Positions 8,537 through 16,505 of a stretch of DNA of 64,000 bases are shown here, in pieces. Under the pieces are notes generated by a model. It did not search any database. It was not told the DNA's origin and saw only the letters and a list, made by a program, of their open reading frames with translations. A program made the translations under genes and the position numbers. Source of the DNA: DASQFI01 sp035633215 (GTDB lineage Bacteria; Acidobacteriota; Vicinamibacteria; Vicinamibacterales; SCN-69-37); contig DASQFI010000074.1 of NCBI GenBank assembly GCA_035633215.1, positions 17,551 to 81,550 on the forward strand, in the 5' to 3' direction. Positions within the stretch are counted from its first letter, which is position 1; every line of letters starts with the position of its first letter.

Positions 8537-9610
8537 TCAGGCCTCCGGAATGAGCACGATGCGGCGTCGAACCCCGCCGTGATGCAGCTCCACGAACACG
8601 TCGTTGATCGCCTCGAGCGGACGGCGCTCGATGAAGGGCTCGAGCGCGATTCGCCCGGAGAGCACCAAATCGACGATGGCGGGATAGTGTTCGGGAAGGC
8701 AGCCCCAGTTGCCCTGCGCCACGGCGTCGAACGCCATCAGGTTCGAGAGCCGAACCTCGACCGGCTTGGCCGTGTACCCGACCACCATGAGCGCGCCGCC
8801 AGGTCCGAGCAGGCCAAATGCCAACGCCTGTCCGGCGGGGTGGCCCGAGGCTTCGAAGATCTTCGTCCGCCAGCTTGGCGTGCGGTGCGCGTCGGCGAAC
8901 GCGCGGATCGTGCGGCGAAGGGACTTGGCATCGGCCTGCGAAGAGTTCAGCGTCAGCGCGGCCCCATGTCTGGAGATGTGCGACAGCCGCTCGTCGTCGA
9001 CGTCGATGGCGACCACTGCCGCGCCCAGCGCTGCGGAGATCTGCACGCCAAACCCGCCGATGCCACCCGCGCCGACCCAGACAGCGACGTCGCCCTTAGC
9101 GAGGCCGCTCCGCACGATAGCTTGATACGGCGTTGAGACCGCGTCGGCGATCACCGACAGCGCCGCGAGATCGACGCCGGCCCGGTTGACACCAGCATCC
9201 GACAGATCCGGCACGGGACAGAGCCCGCGCGCCGGGACCCGCACGTGCGTTCCGAATCCTCCATCGACGTCGTTGCCCGGGAACACCTGCGTCGGACAGA
9301 TCTGACCGCGACCGGCGCGACATGCCGCGCACTCCCCGCAGGGAAGGACGGCGGGCACCACGACCGCTCGACCGAGCCAGCGCTCGGCCGCGGCGCCGGC
9401 ATCGACGACGGTGCCGCTGATCTCGTGGCCGAGCGTCAACGGAAACGGGTGTCGCGTGGGCACACCCTCATAGAAGAACCCCAGATCTGTGTGGCACACG
9501 CCGCACGCGGCCGTTTGGACGATCACCTCGCCGGGACCAGGCCTTTCGTCGCGGCTCTGACGGACCATCGGCTGACCGGGTTCGGTGACGACCCACGAGG
9601 CTACTCGCAC
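8537..9610 (-). CDS. had: 6-hydroxycyclohex-1-ene-1-carbonyl-CoA dehydrogenase
   Basis: A 357-residue zinc-dependent, NAD-binding medium-chain alcohol dehydrogenase. The catalytic zinc motif CGVCHTD is at residues 36-42, followed by LGHEISG. The structural zinc loop CGECAACRAGRGQIC comes next, and the Rossmann motif WVGAGGIGGFGVQISAALGA is in the middle. Start choice: GTG 9610 is preceded by AGGAGG at a 5-base distance; a GTG 15 bases further up has no good ribosome site. It is the first gene of the operon. It oxidises the Dch product to the 6-oxo compound used by Oah. Confidence 0.92.
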   Translation of the reverse strand: MRVASWVVTEPGQPMVRQSRDERPGPGEVIVQTAACGVCHTDLGFFYEGVPTRHPFPLTLGHEISGTVVDAGAAAERWLGRAVVVPAVLPCGECAACRAGRGQICPTQVFPGNDVDGGFGTHVRVPARGLCPVPDLSDAGVNRAGVDLAALSVIADAVSTPYQAIVRSGLAKGDVAVWVGAGGIGGFGVQISAALGAAVVAIDVDDERLSHISRHGAALTLNSSQADAKSLRRTIRAFADAHRTPSWRTKIFEASGHPAGQALAFGLLGPGGALMVVGYTAKPVEVRLSNLMAFDAVAQGNWGCLPEHYPAIVDLVLSGRIALEPFIERRPLEAINDVFVELHHGGVRRRIVLIPEA

Positions 9611-9668
9611 GCTCGCCTCCTGCACAGAGAGAAACAGATACTCCTGGATCGATATCTGCGTGTCATCG

Positions 9669-9685
9669 TGCAGGAACCGTGCCTG
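9669..9685 (-). promoter_or_regulatory. Sigma-54 (-24/-12) promoter of the benzoyl-CoA operon
   Basis: The minus strand reads CAGGCACGGTTCCTGCA. Against YTGGCACGRNNNTTGCW it matches 12 of 14 informative positions, with exact GG-N10-GC spacing. The predicted transcript start is near 9658, leaving about 48 bases before the had GTG at 9610. It is the only such site in the had/cytochrome intergenic region. The match is seen directly; use by RpoN is inferred. Confidence 0.6.
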
Positions 9686-9777
9686 GGCTCCACCCGCGGG
9701 AGCTTTGCTCCGAACACTCGACTGGACCGAATCCCAGCCGCCGACGATTCCTCAGGCCTGTGAAATAATCCGCGGAC

Positions 9778-11055
9778 GTGCCCGCAACGTCACGCTTCGT
9801 GCTCGGTCAGATTCTGGGCACGGCCTTCGTTGCCGTCATGGGAACGGCCGTGCCGGTTCTGGCGCAGAAGGCCGCGGGGCCTCCCAACGACACCTGCCTT
9901 GCGTGTCACGGTGACGCCGACGCCAAATCCGGCACAGGCAAGTCCGTCGCCGTCGATGCAAAGAAATTTGCGCAGTCGGTCCACGGCGGCCTCGGCCTCG
10001 ACTGCGTGGCGTGCCACACCGATCTCGCAGAGACGACCGAGTTCCCGCACGCCGAGAAGCTGGCGCGGGTCACCTGCGCGACCTGCCACGACCAGGCGTC
10101 GGCCGCGTTCGACACGAGCATCCACGCGCAGGCCCGGCGACAGACGCCGGGGAGCGTGGCGCCGACGTGCGTCGACTGCCACACCACGCACGAGATCCGG
10201 TCGGCCAAGGACCCTGAATCGCGAACCTATCCGCTGAACCTGCCGGACACGTGTGGCCGTTGTCACGGCGACCCGTCGATCATCCAGCAGGGCGGAATTC
10301 GCGCCGGCAACGTCGCCAATCTCTATCGCGACAGCATTCACGGGAAGGCGATCAGTCGCAGCGGCCTGCTGGTCGCGGCCAACTGCACGTCGTGCCACGG
10401 CGGCCACGAGATCCGGCCCAAGGCCGACGCGCAGAGCCGCGTGCATCGCGCGAACGTCCCGTCCACCTGCGGCGCGTGCCACGCCGGCATCAAGACGCAG
10501 TACGACGCCGGCGTCCACGGTCAGGCGCTCGCCAAGGGCGACGGGCGGGCGCCCGTGTGCGCCGATTGCCACACGGCGCATCAGATTCAGCGAAGCGACA
10601 TCGGCTCCTGGCAGCTCGATGTCATTCGCGAGTGCGGCACGTGCCACGCAGACAAGATCAAGACGTATCGCGACACGTTCCACGGGCAGGTCACGTCGCT
10701 GGGCTTCGTGCGGGTGGCGACGTGTTCCAGCTGTCACGGCGCGCATGCGGTCCATCCCAGGACCGATCCGCGCTCGACGGTGTCGGACGCGCGTCTGCTC
10801 GAGACCTGCCGCCAGTGCCATGTGTCGGCCACGTCCGGATTCATCCGGTACGATCCGCATGCCGACAAGAACGACCGTGCGCGTAATCCGGTGCTGTTCT
10901 ATTCCTCGCGGTTCATGACCTGGCTGTTGGCCGGCACGTTCGGGTTTTTCGGGCTGCACGCGCTGCTCTGGCTGCCGCGCGGCGTCATCGCGCGACGGCA
11001 AAAGCGATCCTCCGAATCGTCGCCAGACGCCGGGCCGGATCAGACGTCAGGCTGA
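9778..11055 (+). CDS. Undecahaem c-type cytochrome with C-terminal membrane anchor
   Basis: A 425-residue exported protein with eleven CXXCH motifs (CLACH, CVACH, CATCH, CVDCH, CGRCH, CTSCH, CGACH, CADCH, CGTCH, CSSCH, CRQCH). An N-terminal signal ends near AVPVLAQ. A single transmembrane helix (FMTWLLAGTFGFFGLHALL) precedes a basic tail, placing the haems in the periplasm. The start is GTG. An AATAAT box at 9764-9769 would give an almost leaderless message, so start or promoter may differ. It leads a three-gene set with a cytochrome b and a NapC/NirT-like cytochrome and probably accepts electrons from them. Confidence 0.93.
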   Translation: MPATSRFVLGQILGTAFVAVMGTAVPVLAQKAAGPPNDTCLACHGDADAKSGTGKSVAVDAKKFAQSVHGGLGLDCVACHTDLAETTEFPHAEKLARVTCATCHDQASAAFDTSIHAQARRQTPGSVAPTCVDCHTTHEIRSAKDPESRTYPLNLPDTCGRCHGDPSIIQQGGIRAGNVANLYRDSIHGKAISRSGLLVAANCTSCHGGHEIRPKADAQSRVHRANVPSTCGACHAGIKTQYDAGVHGQALAKGDGRAPVCADCHTAHQIQRSDIGSWQLDVIRECGTCHADKIKTYRDTFHGQVTSLGFVRVATCSSCHGAHAVHPRTDPRSTVSDARLLETCRQCHVSATSGFIRYDPHADKNDRARNPVLFYSSRFMTWLLAGTFGFFGLHALLWLPRGVIARRQKRSSESSPDAGPDQTSG

Positions 11056-11061
11056 ATCGGC

Positions 11062-11886
11062 ATGCCGCAGAGCGATCCCGTCTACCTCCGGCGCTTCGAC
11101 GCGTTCGACCGCGTGCTGCATGGACTCCTGATGGTGAGCTTCCTCGGCCTCGCGGCGACGGGTCTGCCGTTGCTTTTCAACGACGAAGCCTGGGCGCGCC
11201 GGCTGTCGCGCGTCCTCGGCGGTTTCGAAGTCGCCGGCTGGCTGCACCGCGTCTCCGCGTTGCTCCTCATCGCCGTCTTCCTGATGCATCTTGGACGGCT
11301 GGCGCGGCGGCTCATCAGGCAGCGCGATTTCGGTCTACTGTGGGGCCCGCGCTCGATGGTGCCGCAGCCCCGCGATCTCCGGGATCTCGTCGGCCACCTC
11401 CGCTGGTTCGTCGGGCGCGGACCGCGCCCACGCTTCGACCGCTACACGTATTGGGAGAAATTCGACTACTGGGCCGTCTTCTGGGGCATGGCTATCATCG
11501 GCGGATCGGGCCTGCTGCTCTGGTTTCCGGAGTTCTTCGCCCGGTTCGTGCCGGGCTGGGCCTTCAACGTCGCCCTCCTCGTGCACGGCGAGGAGGCGCT
11601 GCTCGCCGTCGGTTTCATCTTCACGATCCATTTCTTCAACGGACACCTGCGGCCCGAGAAGTTCCCGATGGATCCGGTCATCTTCACCGGACGCGTGACG
11701 GAAGCGGAAATGCGCGAGGAACGGCCGGACGAATACGCGCGGCTGCGGCGCGACGCCTCGCTCGACGCGCTGCGCGTCGACCCGCCGCCGGAGTGGCTCG
11801 TCCGTCTGGGCCGGGGCATCGCTGCTGTGGCGGTCTCGATCGGACTGACGCTCGTGGGGCTCATTCTGTATGCTGTGCTCACGTGA
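11062..11886 (+). CDS. Di-haem cytochrome b membrane subunit (FdhI/HyaC-like)
   Basis: A 274-residue protein with five predicted transmembrane helices (about 18-40, 60-82, 137-158, 170-195, 250-272). Histidines in helices 1, 2 and 4 (VLHGLL, HRVS...LMHLG, VHGEE...IHFFNGH) are suited to bind b haems, as in formate dehydrogenase gamma and thiosulfate reductase cytochrome b. It lies 6 bases after the 11-haem cytochrome gene and 37 before the NapC-like gene. Likely role: quinol oxidation at the membrane, with electrons passed to the adjacent cytochromes. Substrate not determined by sequence. Confidence 0.85.
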   Translation: MPQSDPVYLRRFDAFDRVLHGLLMVSFLGLAATGLPLLFNDEAWARRLSRVLGGFEVAGWLHRVSALLLIAVFLMHLGRLARRLIRQRDFGLLWGPRSMVPQPRDLRDLVGHLRWFVGRGPRPRFDRYTYWEKFDYWAVFWGMAIIGGSGLLLWFPEFFARFVPGWAFNVALLVHGEEALLAVGFIFTIHFFNGHLRPEKFPMDPVIFTGRVTEAEMREERPDEYARLRRDASLDALRVDPPPEWLVRLGRGIAAVAVSIGLTLVGLILYAVLT

Positions 11887-11923
11887 ACGGGTGTTCGGAA
11901 CTTAGGAGACTTGGACCGTACTG

Positions 11924-13279
11924 ATGCGTCTGCCGTTGCCGCATAATCCCGTCTCGCTCGTCGGCGCGATCTTCGCGACGGCGGGCGGTGTGCTGTTCCT
12001 GATCGTCTTTCTGCTCGACCTGTTCGGCCTGCACACGAATCCGTACATGGGGATCGTTTTCTTCCTGATCCTGCCCGCGGTGTTTGCGTTGGGGCTGATT
12101 CTCATTCCGATTGGCGCCTGGCTCGACCGGCGGCGGCAGCGGGCCGGCCGACCGGTGCAGTGGCCCCGGCTCGATCTCAACGATTCCCGGCACCGCACCT
12201 GGGCGTTCTTCATCGTCGTCATGACGCTCGTCAACATCGTCATCGTCTCGCTGGCGGCGTATTCAGGCGTGCACTACATGGACTCGGTGGAGTTCTGCGG
12301 TCAGGTCTGCCACACGGTCATGGAGCCCGAGTATGCGGCCTACCAGGACAGCCCGCACTCCCGCGTGACCTGCGTGGGCTGCCACATCGGGCCCGGCGCG
12401 CCCTGGTTCGTCCGGTCGAAGCTGTCGGGCACGCGCCAGGTGTTTGCCGTCACGCTGAACACGTTCTCGCGTCCGATACCGTCGCCCGTCCACAACCTCA
12501 GACCTGCGCGCGAGACCTGCGAGCAGTGCCACTGGCCGGAGAAGTTCCACGGCGACAAGGTGAAGGTCATCCGTGAGTACGCCGAGGACGAGAAGAACAC
12601 CGAAAGCTCGACGACGCTGCAGATTCATGTCGGCGGAGGAAGCGATCGGCTGGGCATCGCGACAGGCATTCACTGGCACATGAACCTCGCCAACGAAATC
12701 GAGTACATCGCCACCGACGAGAAGCGCCTGGTGATTCCCTGGGTCAGGCTGAAGGATCGGTACGGCAACGTCCGGGAGTACCAGGTTGACGGCGTGACGC
12801 CGGAGGACCTGGCCAAGGGCGAGCGGCGTCGCATGGACTGCGTCGACTGTCACAACCGGCCGAGCCACCGGTTCGACGCCACGGCCGACAAGGCGGTGAA
12901 CCGCGCGCTTTCGATGAGCGAGATGCCCTCGACGCTGCCGTTTATCAAGCGGGAAGCCACGGCGGCGCTGAAGGCCACGTACCCGACGCAGACGGCAGCG
13001 GCCGACTCGATTGCCGCCAGGCTCCGCGAGTTCTACCGCCTCAACTACACCGACATCTACATGGGACGCCGGCAGGAGGTCGAGCGTGCGGTATCAGGCA
13101 CGCAGCAACTCTACCGGCGGAACATCTTTCCCTCGATGAACATCACCTGGGGCACCTACGCGAACAACATCGGCCACATGGACTTCCCGGGCTGCTTCCG
13201 GTGCCACGACGACAGCCACAAGACGAAAGACGGCAAGACGATCGGGCAGGACTGCGCGCTCTGCCACAGCATCCAGTAG
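11924..13279 (+). CDS. NapC/NirT-type multihaem cytochrome, ImcH-like
   Basis: A 451-residue inner-membrane cytochrome. Two transmembrane helices at the N-terminus (about 13-35 and 43-65) and a third near 93-112 precede a periplasmic domain. There are five CXXCH motifs (CVGCH, CEQCH, CVDCH, CFRCH, CALCH) and one expanded CX3CH motif (CGQVCH, residues 125-130). The first part (YMDSVEFCGQVCHTVMEPEY) resembles NapC/NrfH-type quinol dehydrogenases. Large versions with extra haems, such as Geobacter ImcH, pass quinol electrons to extracellular acceptors. An ImcH-like role here is inference from architecture. Confidence 0.88.
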   Translation: MRLPLPHNPVSLVGAIFATAGGVLFLIVFLLDLFGLHTNPYMGIVFFLILPAVFALGLILIPIGAWLDRRRQRAGRPVQWPRLDLNDSRHRTWAFFIVVMTLVNIVIVSLAAYSGVHYMDSVEFCGQVCHTVMEPEYAAYQDSPHSRVTCVGCHIGPGAPWFVRSKLSGTRQVFAVTLNTFSRPIPSPVHNLRPARETCEQCHWPEKFHGDKVKVIREYAEDEKNTESSTTLQIHVGGGSDRLGIATGIHWHMNLANEIEYIATDEKRLVIPWVRLKDRYGNVREYQVDGVTPEDLAKGERRRMDCVDCHNRPSHRFDATADKAVNRALSMSEMPSTLPFIKREATAALKATYPTQTAAADSIAARLREFYRLNYTDIYMGRRQEVERAVSGTQQLYRRNIFPSMNITWGTYANNIGHMDFPGCFRCHDDSHKTKDGKTIGQDCALCHSIQ

Positions 13280-13368
13280 CCGGCTGACATGACCCCGGGT
13301 GGCCGCGTGAATTTTCCCGACGGGCCACTCGTCCTTCTTGCTGGCCCCGGCACGGCCGCGGTCGCCCC

Positions 13369-13385
13369 GTGGCACCTTCCTTGCG
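13369..13385 (+). promoter_or_regulatory. Sigma-54 type promoter before the ADOP permease gene
   Basis: TGGCAC, five bases, then TTGC (13370-13384) gives GG-N10-GC with a perfect core, though flanking consensus positions do not match. The predicted start is near 13396, about 50 bases ahead of the ATG at 13446. Confidence 0.5.
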
Positions 13386-13445
13386 GTATGCACCGGACGG
13401 CTCGACAGGCTCGCACGACCCCCGGTGTTCCCTCAGGAGGACCTC

Positions 13446-15875
13446 ATGTGGCGCGACTTCCGGTACGCCGCTCGATCGCTCCGGCACAGTCCCACGTTTG
13501 CGCTGGCAGCCACGCTCGCGCTCGGCCTCGCCATCGGCGCGAATGCCACCATCTTCAGCCTCGTCGACGGCCTCTGGTTCCGTCCCTCAGGTTTCACCAA
13601 CGTCGATCGCAGCGTACGGATCTTCTCGACCACCGAAACCAGCCGCCAGGGACGCTGGTCGTTCCCTGAATACCTGGCCCTTCGAGACGGCACGACGTCG
13701 TTTTCCGGCGTGACGGCGTGCGGGCGCCGCGGCACGTTCTTCCCCACTGAATCAGGCGGCCAGGAGCTGACGCTTCTGAACGTCGTGTCGCTCGATTTCT
13801 TTGAGGCACTCGGCATCGTCCCGGCGCACGGCCGGGTGTTCGGGTCCGGCGACGAGGCCGCGCTCGAAATACAGCCCGGCGTTGTGCTAGGACATGCGTT
13901 CTGGCGGCGACGCTTCGGCGGCGATCCGGCCGTTGTCGGCCGGACCGTCCGGATCGGCGCCGGCACGCCCGTCCTTGTGACGATCCTCGGCGTGCTGCCA
14001 GCGTCGTTCCGCGAGCTGGACGCTGCGACCGACCGCGATCTCTGGGTCCCGCCCGTCACTTGGCGGCGCATGGGGAATGCGGAGGATTTCCAGAACCGTG
14101 CGTTCAGGTGGTTCGACGTCGTCGCCATCAGGCGCGCGGACGTCAGCGTGGGCGCAGCCGATGCGGAGGTACGGGCGCTGGCGGCCGCGTTCGCGCGCGA
14201 GTTCCCCGCCATGAGCGCGGGTCGATCGGCGCGGGCCATCTCGGACTTCGACTACCGCACGGAATCGGGCGGGACGAACGCGATGGCGCTCATCGCGCTC
14301 GTGCTCTTCGTCGCACTGATCACGTGCGTCAACGTCGCCAACCTCATGCTGTCGCGCGCGGCAAGCCAGAGCCGCGAGTTGGCAGTGCGCGTGGCGCTCG
14401 GCGCGGGACGGCGGCAGCTCTTGCGCCAGACGATCGCCGAGAGCGCGCTGCTTGGGGCGGCCGGCACGGGGGCGGGCCTGCTGGTGGCGATGTGGCTGAT
14501 TCGCCTGCTGCCGGTGCTGGTCGTCCAGCCGCCGGGTTTCCGATCGTTTCTCTGGTTCGGCGTCGACGGCCGGGTGCTCGCATTCACCTTCGTCGCCGCC
14601 ATGGCCATCACGCTGTTGGCCGCCCTGGCGCCCGCCTGGGCGATCGCTCGCGGCAACGTCGGGGCGCTCATCAAGACCGGACCGACGATGGCGGGCCCGG
14701 GGCGGCGTGGAGGCCGGCTCGGCAGCGTGCTGGTGGTGGCGCAGGTGGCCGTATCGCTCGCATTGCTGTCGTCAGCCGGGGTGCTCGCCCGGAGCTTTGT
14801 CGAAACGGGGCGGGCGGACCTCGGCTTCGCGCGCCGGCCTTTGCTCACCGCCTGGGTCGCTTCCGGATCGCTGCCGCCCGCGACGACGGAACTCGCCGTT
14901 CAACGCCTCTCGGCGTTGCCCGGCGTAAGGGCGGTTGCCATCGCGATCCGCGCGCCGCTCAGCCTCTCGGGCGGCGGGCTGGCGCAGCGCGTGCAGGTTC
15001 CGGGAGGAAGCACGCCGGCCGCCGGAGAAAGCCCCGACGTCAAGTACGGCGCGGTGAGCGCCGACTATTTCGACATCATGGGGATCCGCATCGCCGAGGG
15101 CCGCGCGTTCACGAATGACGACGAACGTCCGGGCGAGCCGGTGGTCGTCATCAGCGAGCAGTTCGCGGCGAGGTTCTTCGCGGGCCACGGAAGCCTCGGC
15201 AAAGTCGTGCGGCTTGGTGGTCCGGAGGGCGTCGAACATCGCGTCGTCGGCGTCGCACGCAACGCCGTGATCAACCGCATCGGCGAAGCGCCGGAACCCT
15301 ATTTCTACGTGCCGTACCGGCGCGGCACCTACGGCGAACTGACGTTCCTGCTCGACACGACGCGAGACGGGGCGGTCGCGGCGACGGCGGTGCGAGAGAC
15401 GCTGAAACAGATCGACCCGCGGCTCGAGCCCAGGCAGCTCGTGACGATGGATCAGTACCTCCGCTTCTCGGCGAGCGACTATCAAGCGACGGCGGTGCTG
15501 GCGACGGCGCTCGGAGTCGTCGGGCTGCTGCTCACGGCGGTGGGCGTGTATGGCGTCATCGCGTATCGCACCACGCGCCGCACGAGAGAAATCGGCCTCC
15601 GTATGGCGCTCGGCGCGACGCGGCGACAAGTCCTGGGGCTCGTGATCGGCGAAGGCGGACGGTTGGTGCTTCGCGGTCTGGTCATCGGGCTGCCGGCGGC
15701 GCTCCTGACGACGCGTCTCATTCGATCGCTGCTGTTCGGTGTCCAGCCGTGGGACGCGACCGCGTTCGGCGGTGCGACGACGCTCCTGGTGGTCACCGTC
15801 ATTACGGCGACGCTCGTGCCGGCCTGGCGGGCGACGCGCGTCACGCCGTCCATGGCGCTGCGGGAAACCCGGTAG
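13446..15875 (+). CDS. MacB/FtsX-type ABC permease, ADOP family
   Basis: An 809-residue permease with two MacB periplasmic-core plus FtsX units. It starts MWRDFRYAARSLRHSPTF, with the first helix in ALGLAIGANATIFSLV. FtsX helices lie near residues 275-305, 330-360, 375-400 and 420-445, and a second set occupies the last 130 residues (TALGVVGLLLTAVGVYGVIA, then REIGLRMALGATRRQVL). Duplicated permeases without a paired ATPase gene (ADOP) are abundant in Acidobacteriota. ATG 13446 follows AGGAGG closely. Exported substrate unknown. It separates two redox modules, perhaps by chance. Confidence 0.88.
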   Translation: MWRDFRYAARSLRHSPTFALAATLALGLAIGANATIFSLVDGLWFRPSGFTNVDRSVRIFSTTETSRQGRWSFPEYLALRDGTTSFSGVTACGRRGTFFPTESGGQELTLLNVVSLDFFEALGIVPAHGRVFGSGDEAALEIQPGVVLGHAFWRRRFGGDPAVVGRTVRIGAGTPVLVTILGVLPASFRELDAATDRDLWVPPVTWRRMGNAEDFQNRAFRWFDVVAIRRADVSVGAADAEVRALAAAFAREFPAMSAGRSARAISDFDYRTESGGTNAMALIALVLFVALITCVNVANLMLSRAASQSRELAVRVALGAGRRQLLRQTIAESALLGAAGTGAGLLVAMWLIRLLPVLVVQPPGFRSFLWFGVDGRVLAFTFVAAMAITLLAALAPAWAIARGNVGALIKTGPTMAGPGRRGGRLGSVLVVAQVAVSLALLSSAGVLARSFVETGRADLGFARRPLLTAWVASGSLPPATTELAVQRLSALPGVRAVAIAIRAPLSLSGGGLAQRVQVPGGSTPAAGESPDVKYGAVSADYFDIMGIRIAEGRAFTNDDERPGEPVVVISEQFAARFFAGHGSLGKVVRLGGPEGVEHRVVGVARNAVINRIGEAPEPYFYVPYRRGTYGELTFLLDTTRDGAVAATAVRETLKQIDPRLEPRQLVTMDQYLRFSASDYQATAVLATALGVVGLLLTAVGVYGVIAYRTTRRTREIGLRMALGATRRQVLGLVIGEGGRLVLRGLVIGLPAALLTTRLIRSLLFGVQPWDATAFGGATTLLVVTVITATLVPAWRATRVTPSMALRETR

Positions 15876-16034
15876 CCGGACGAGCGCATCGACCCCGCGC
15901 GCTGAAAACTGCTCGCCTGTGGGGAAAACCCCCCGGCTGGCGCACGCAGCGCCTTCGGATTTCCGCAGTTTTGCGGCGAGTTCCTATCCGGAGGGTCCGG
16001 CAGCACGGGCAGAGCTCTTGCACAAGGCGGAGCC

Positions 16035-16496
16035 GTGCGTGAACGGTTTCGCCATGTCGAGCACGTGTTTCGCGCCGCTCTGCTGTTTGTCGGCGGCTTC
16101 GCGCTGTTTCTGGTTGTCCGCTGGGCGCTCGTTCCCGCCGACTTCGGAGTGTACGGGTTCTATCGTGCCGGCGCGCTGGCCGACAATCAGGCGCTGCCGC
16201 TACGGTATGCGGGTCAGGCGCCGTGCCTCGACTGCCATGCCGACGTCGCCGAAACGCGCAAGGACAGCCGGCACGCCAGGATCAACTGCGAAGCCTGCCA
16301 TGGTCCCCTCGCGCGTCACGCGACCGGCGACTTCGAGATCAAGCCCAAGGCGCTGAACCCGCGGCTGCTGTGCCTGCAGTGCCACACGCAAGCGCTGGGC
16401 AAGCCCGCAACCTTGCCCCAGATCGTCGCGGTCGATCACGCCCCCGAAGGGCCGTGCATCGCGTGCCACAAGCCACATCGGCCGAAGATCGATTAG
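16035..16496 (+). CDS. Tetrahaem cytochrome c, N-terminally anchored
   Basis: A 153-residue protein with one N-terminal transmembrane helix (about 12-32) and four CXXCH motifs (CLDCH, CEACH, CLQCH, CIACH). The start is GTG. It is followed after 9 bases by a Tat-exported 4Fe-4S protein and then an NrfD protein. This trio parallels periplasmic cytochrome/NrfC/NrfD quinone-interacting modules such as Nrf, Qrc and DsrMKJOP, where the cytochrome exchanges electrons with the iron-sulfur subunit. Confidence 0.88.
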   Translation: MRERFRHVEHVFRAALLFVGGFALFLVVRWALVPADFGVYGFYRAGALADNQALPLRYAGQAPCLDCHADVAETRKDSRHARINCEACHGPLARHATGDFEIKPKALNPRLLCLQCHTQALGKPATLPQIVAVDHAPEGPCIACHKPHRPKID

Positions 16497-16505
16497 GAAC
16501 ACGTG

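Noticed and set aside
16005..16022. GG-N10-GC sigma-54-like site before the tetrahaem cytochrome gene.
   Set aside because: Only 11 of 14 informative positions; the predicted start near 16033 would leave GTG 16035 without a ribosome site.
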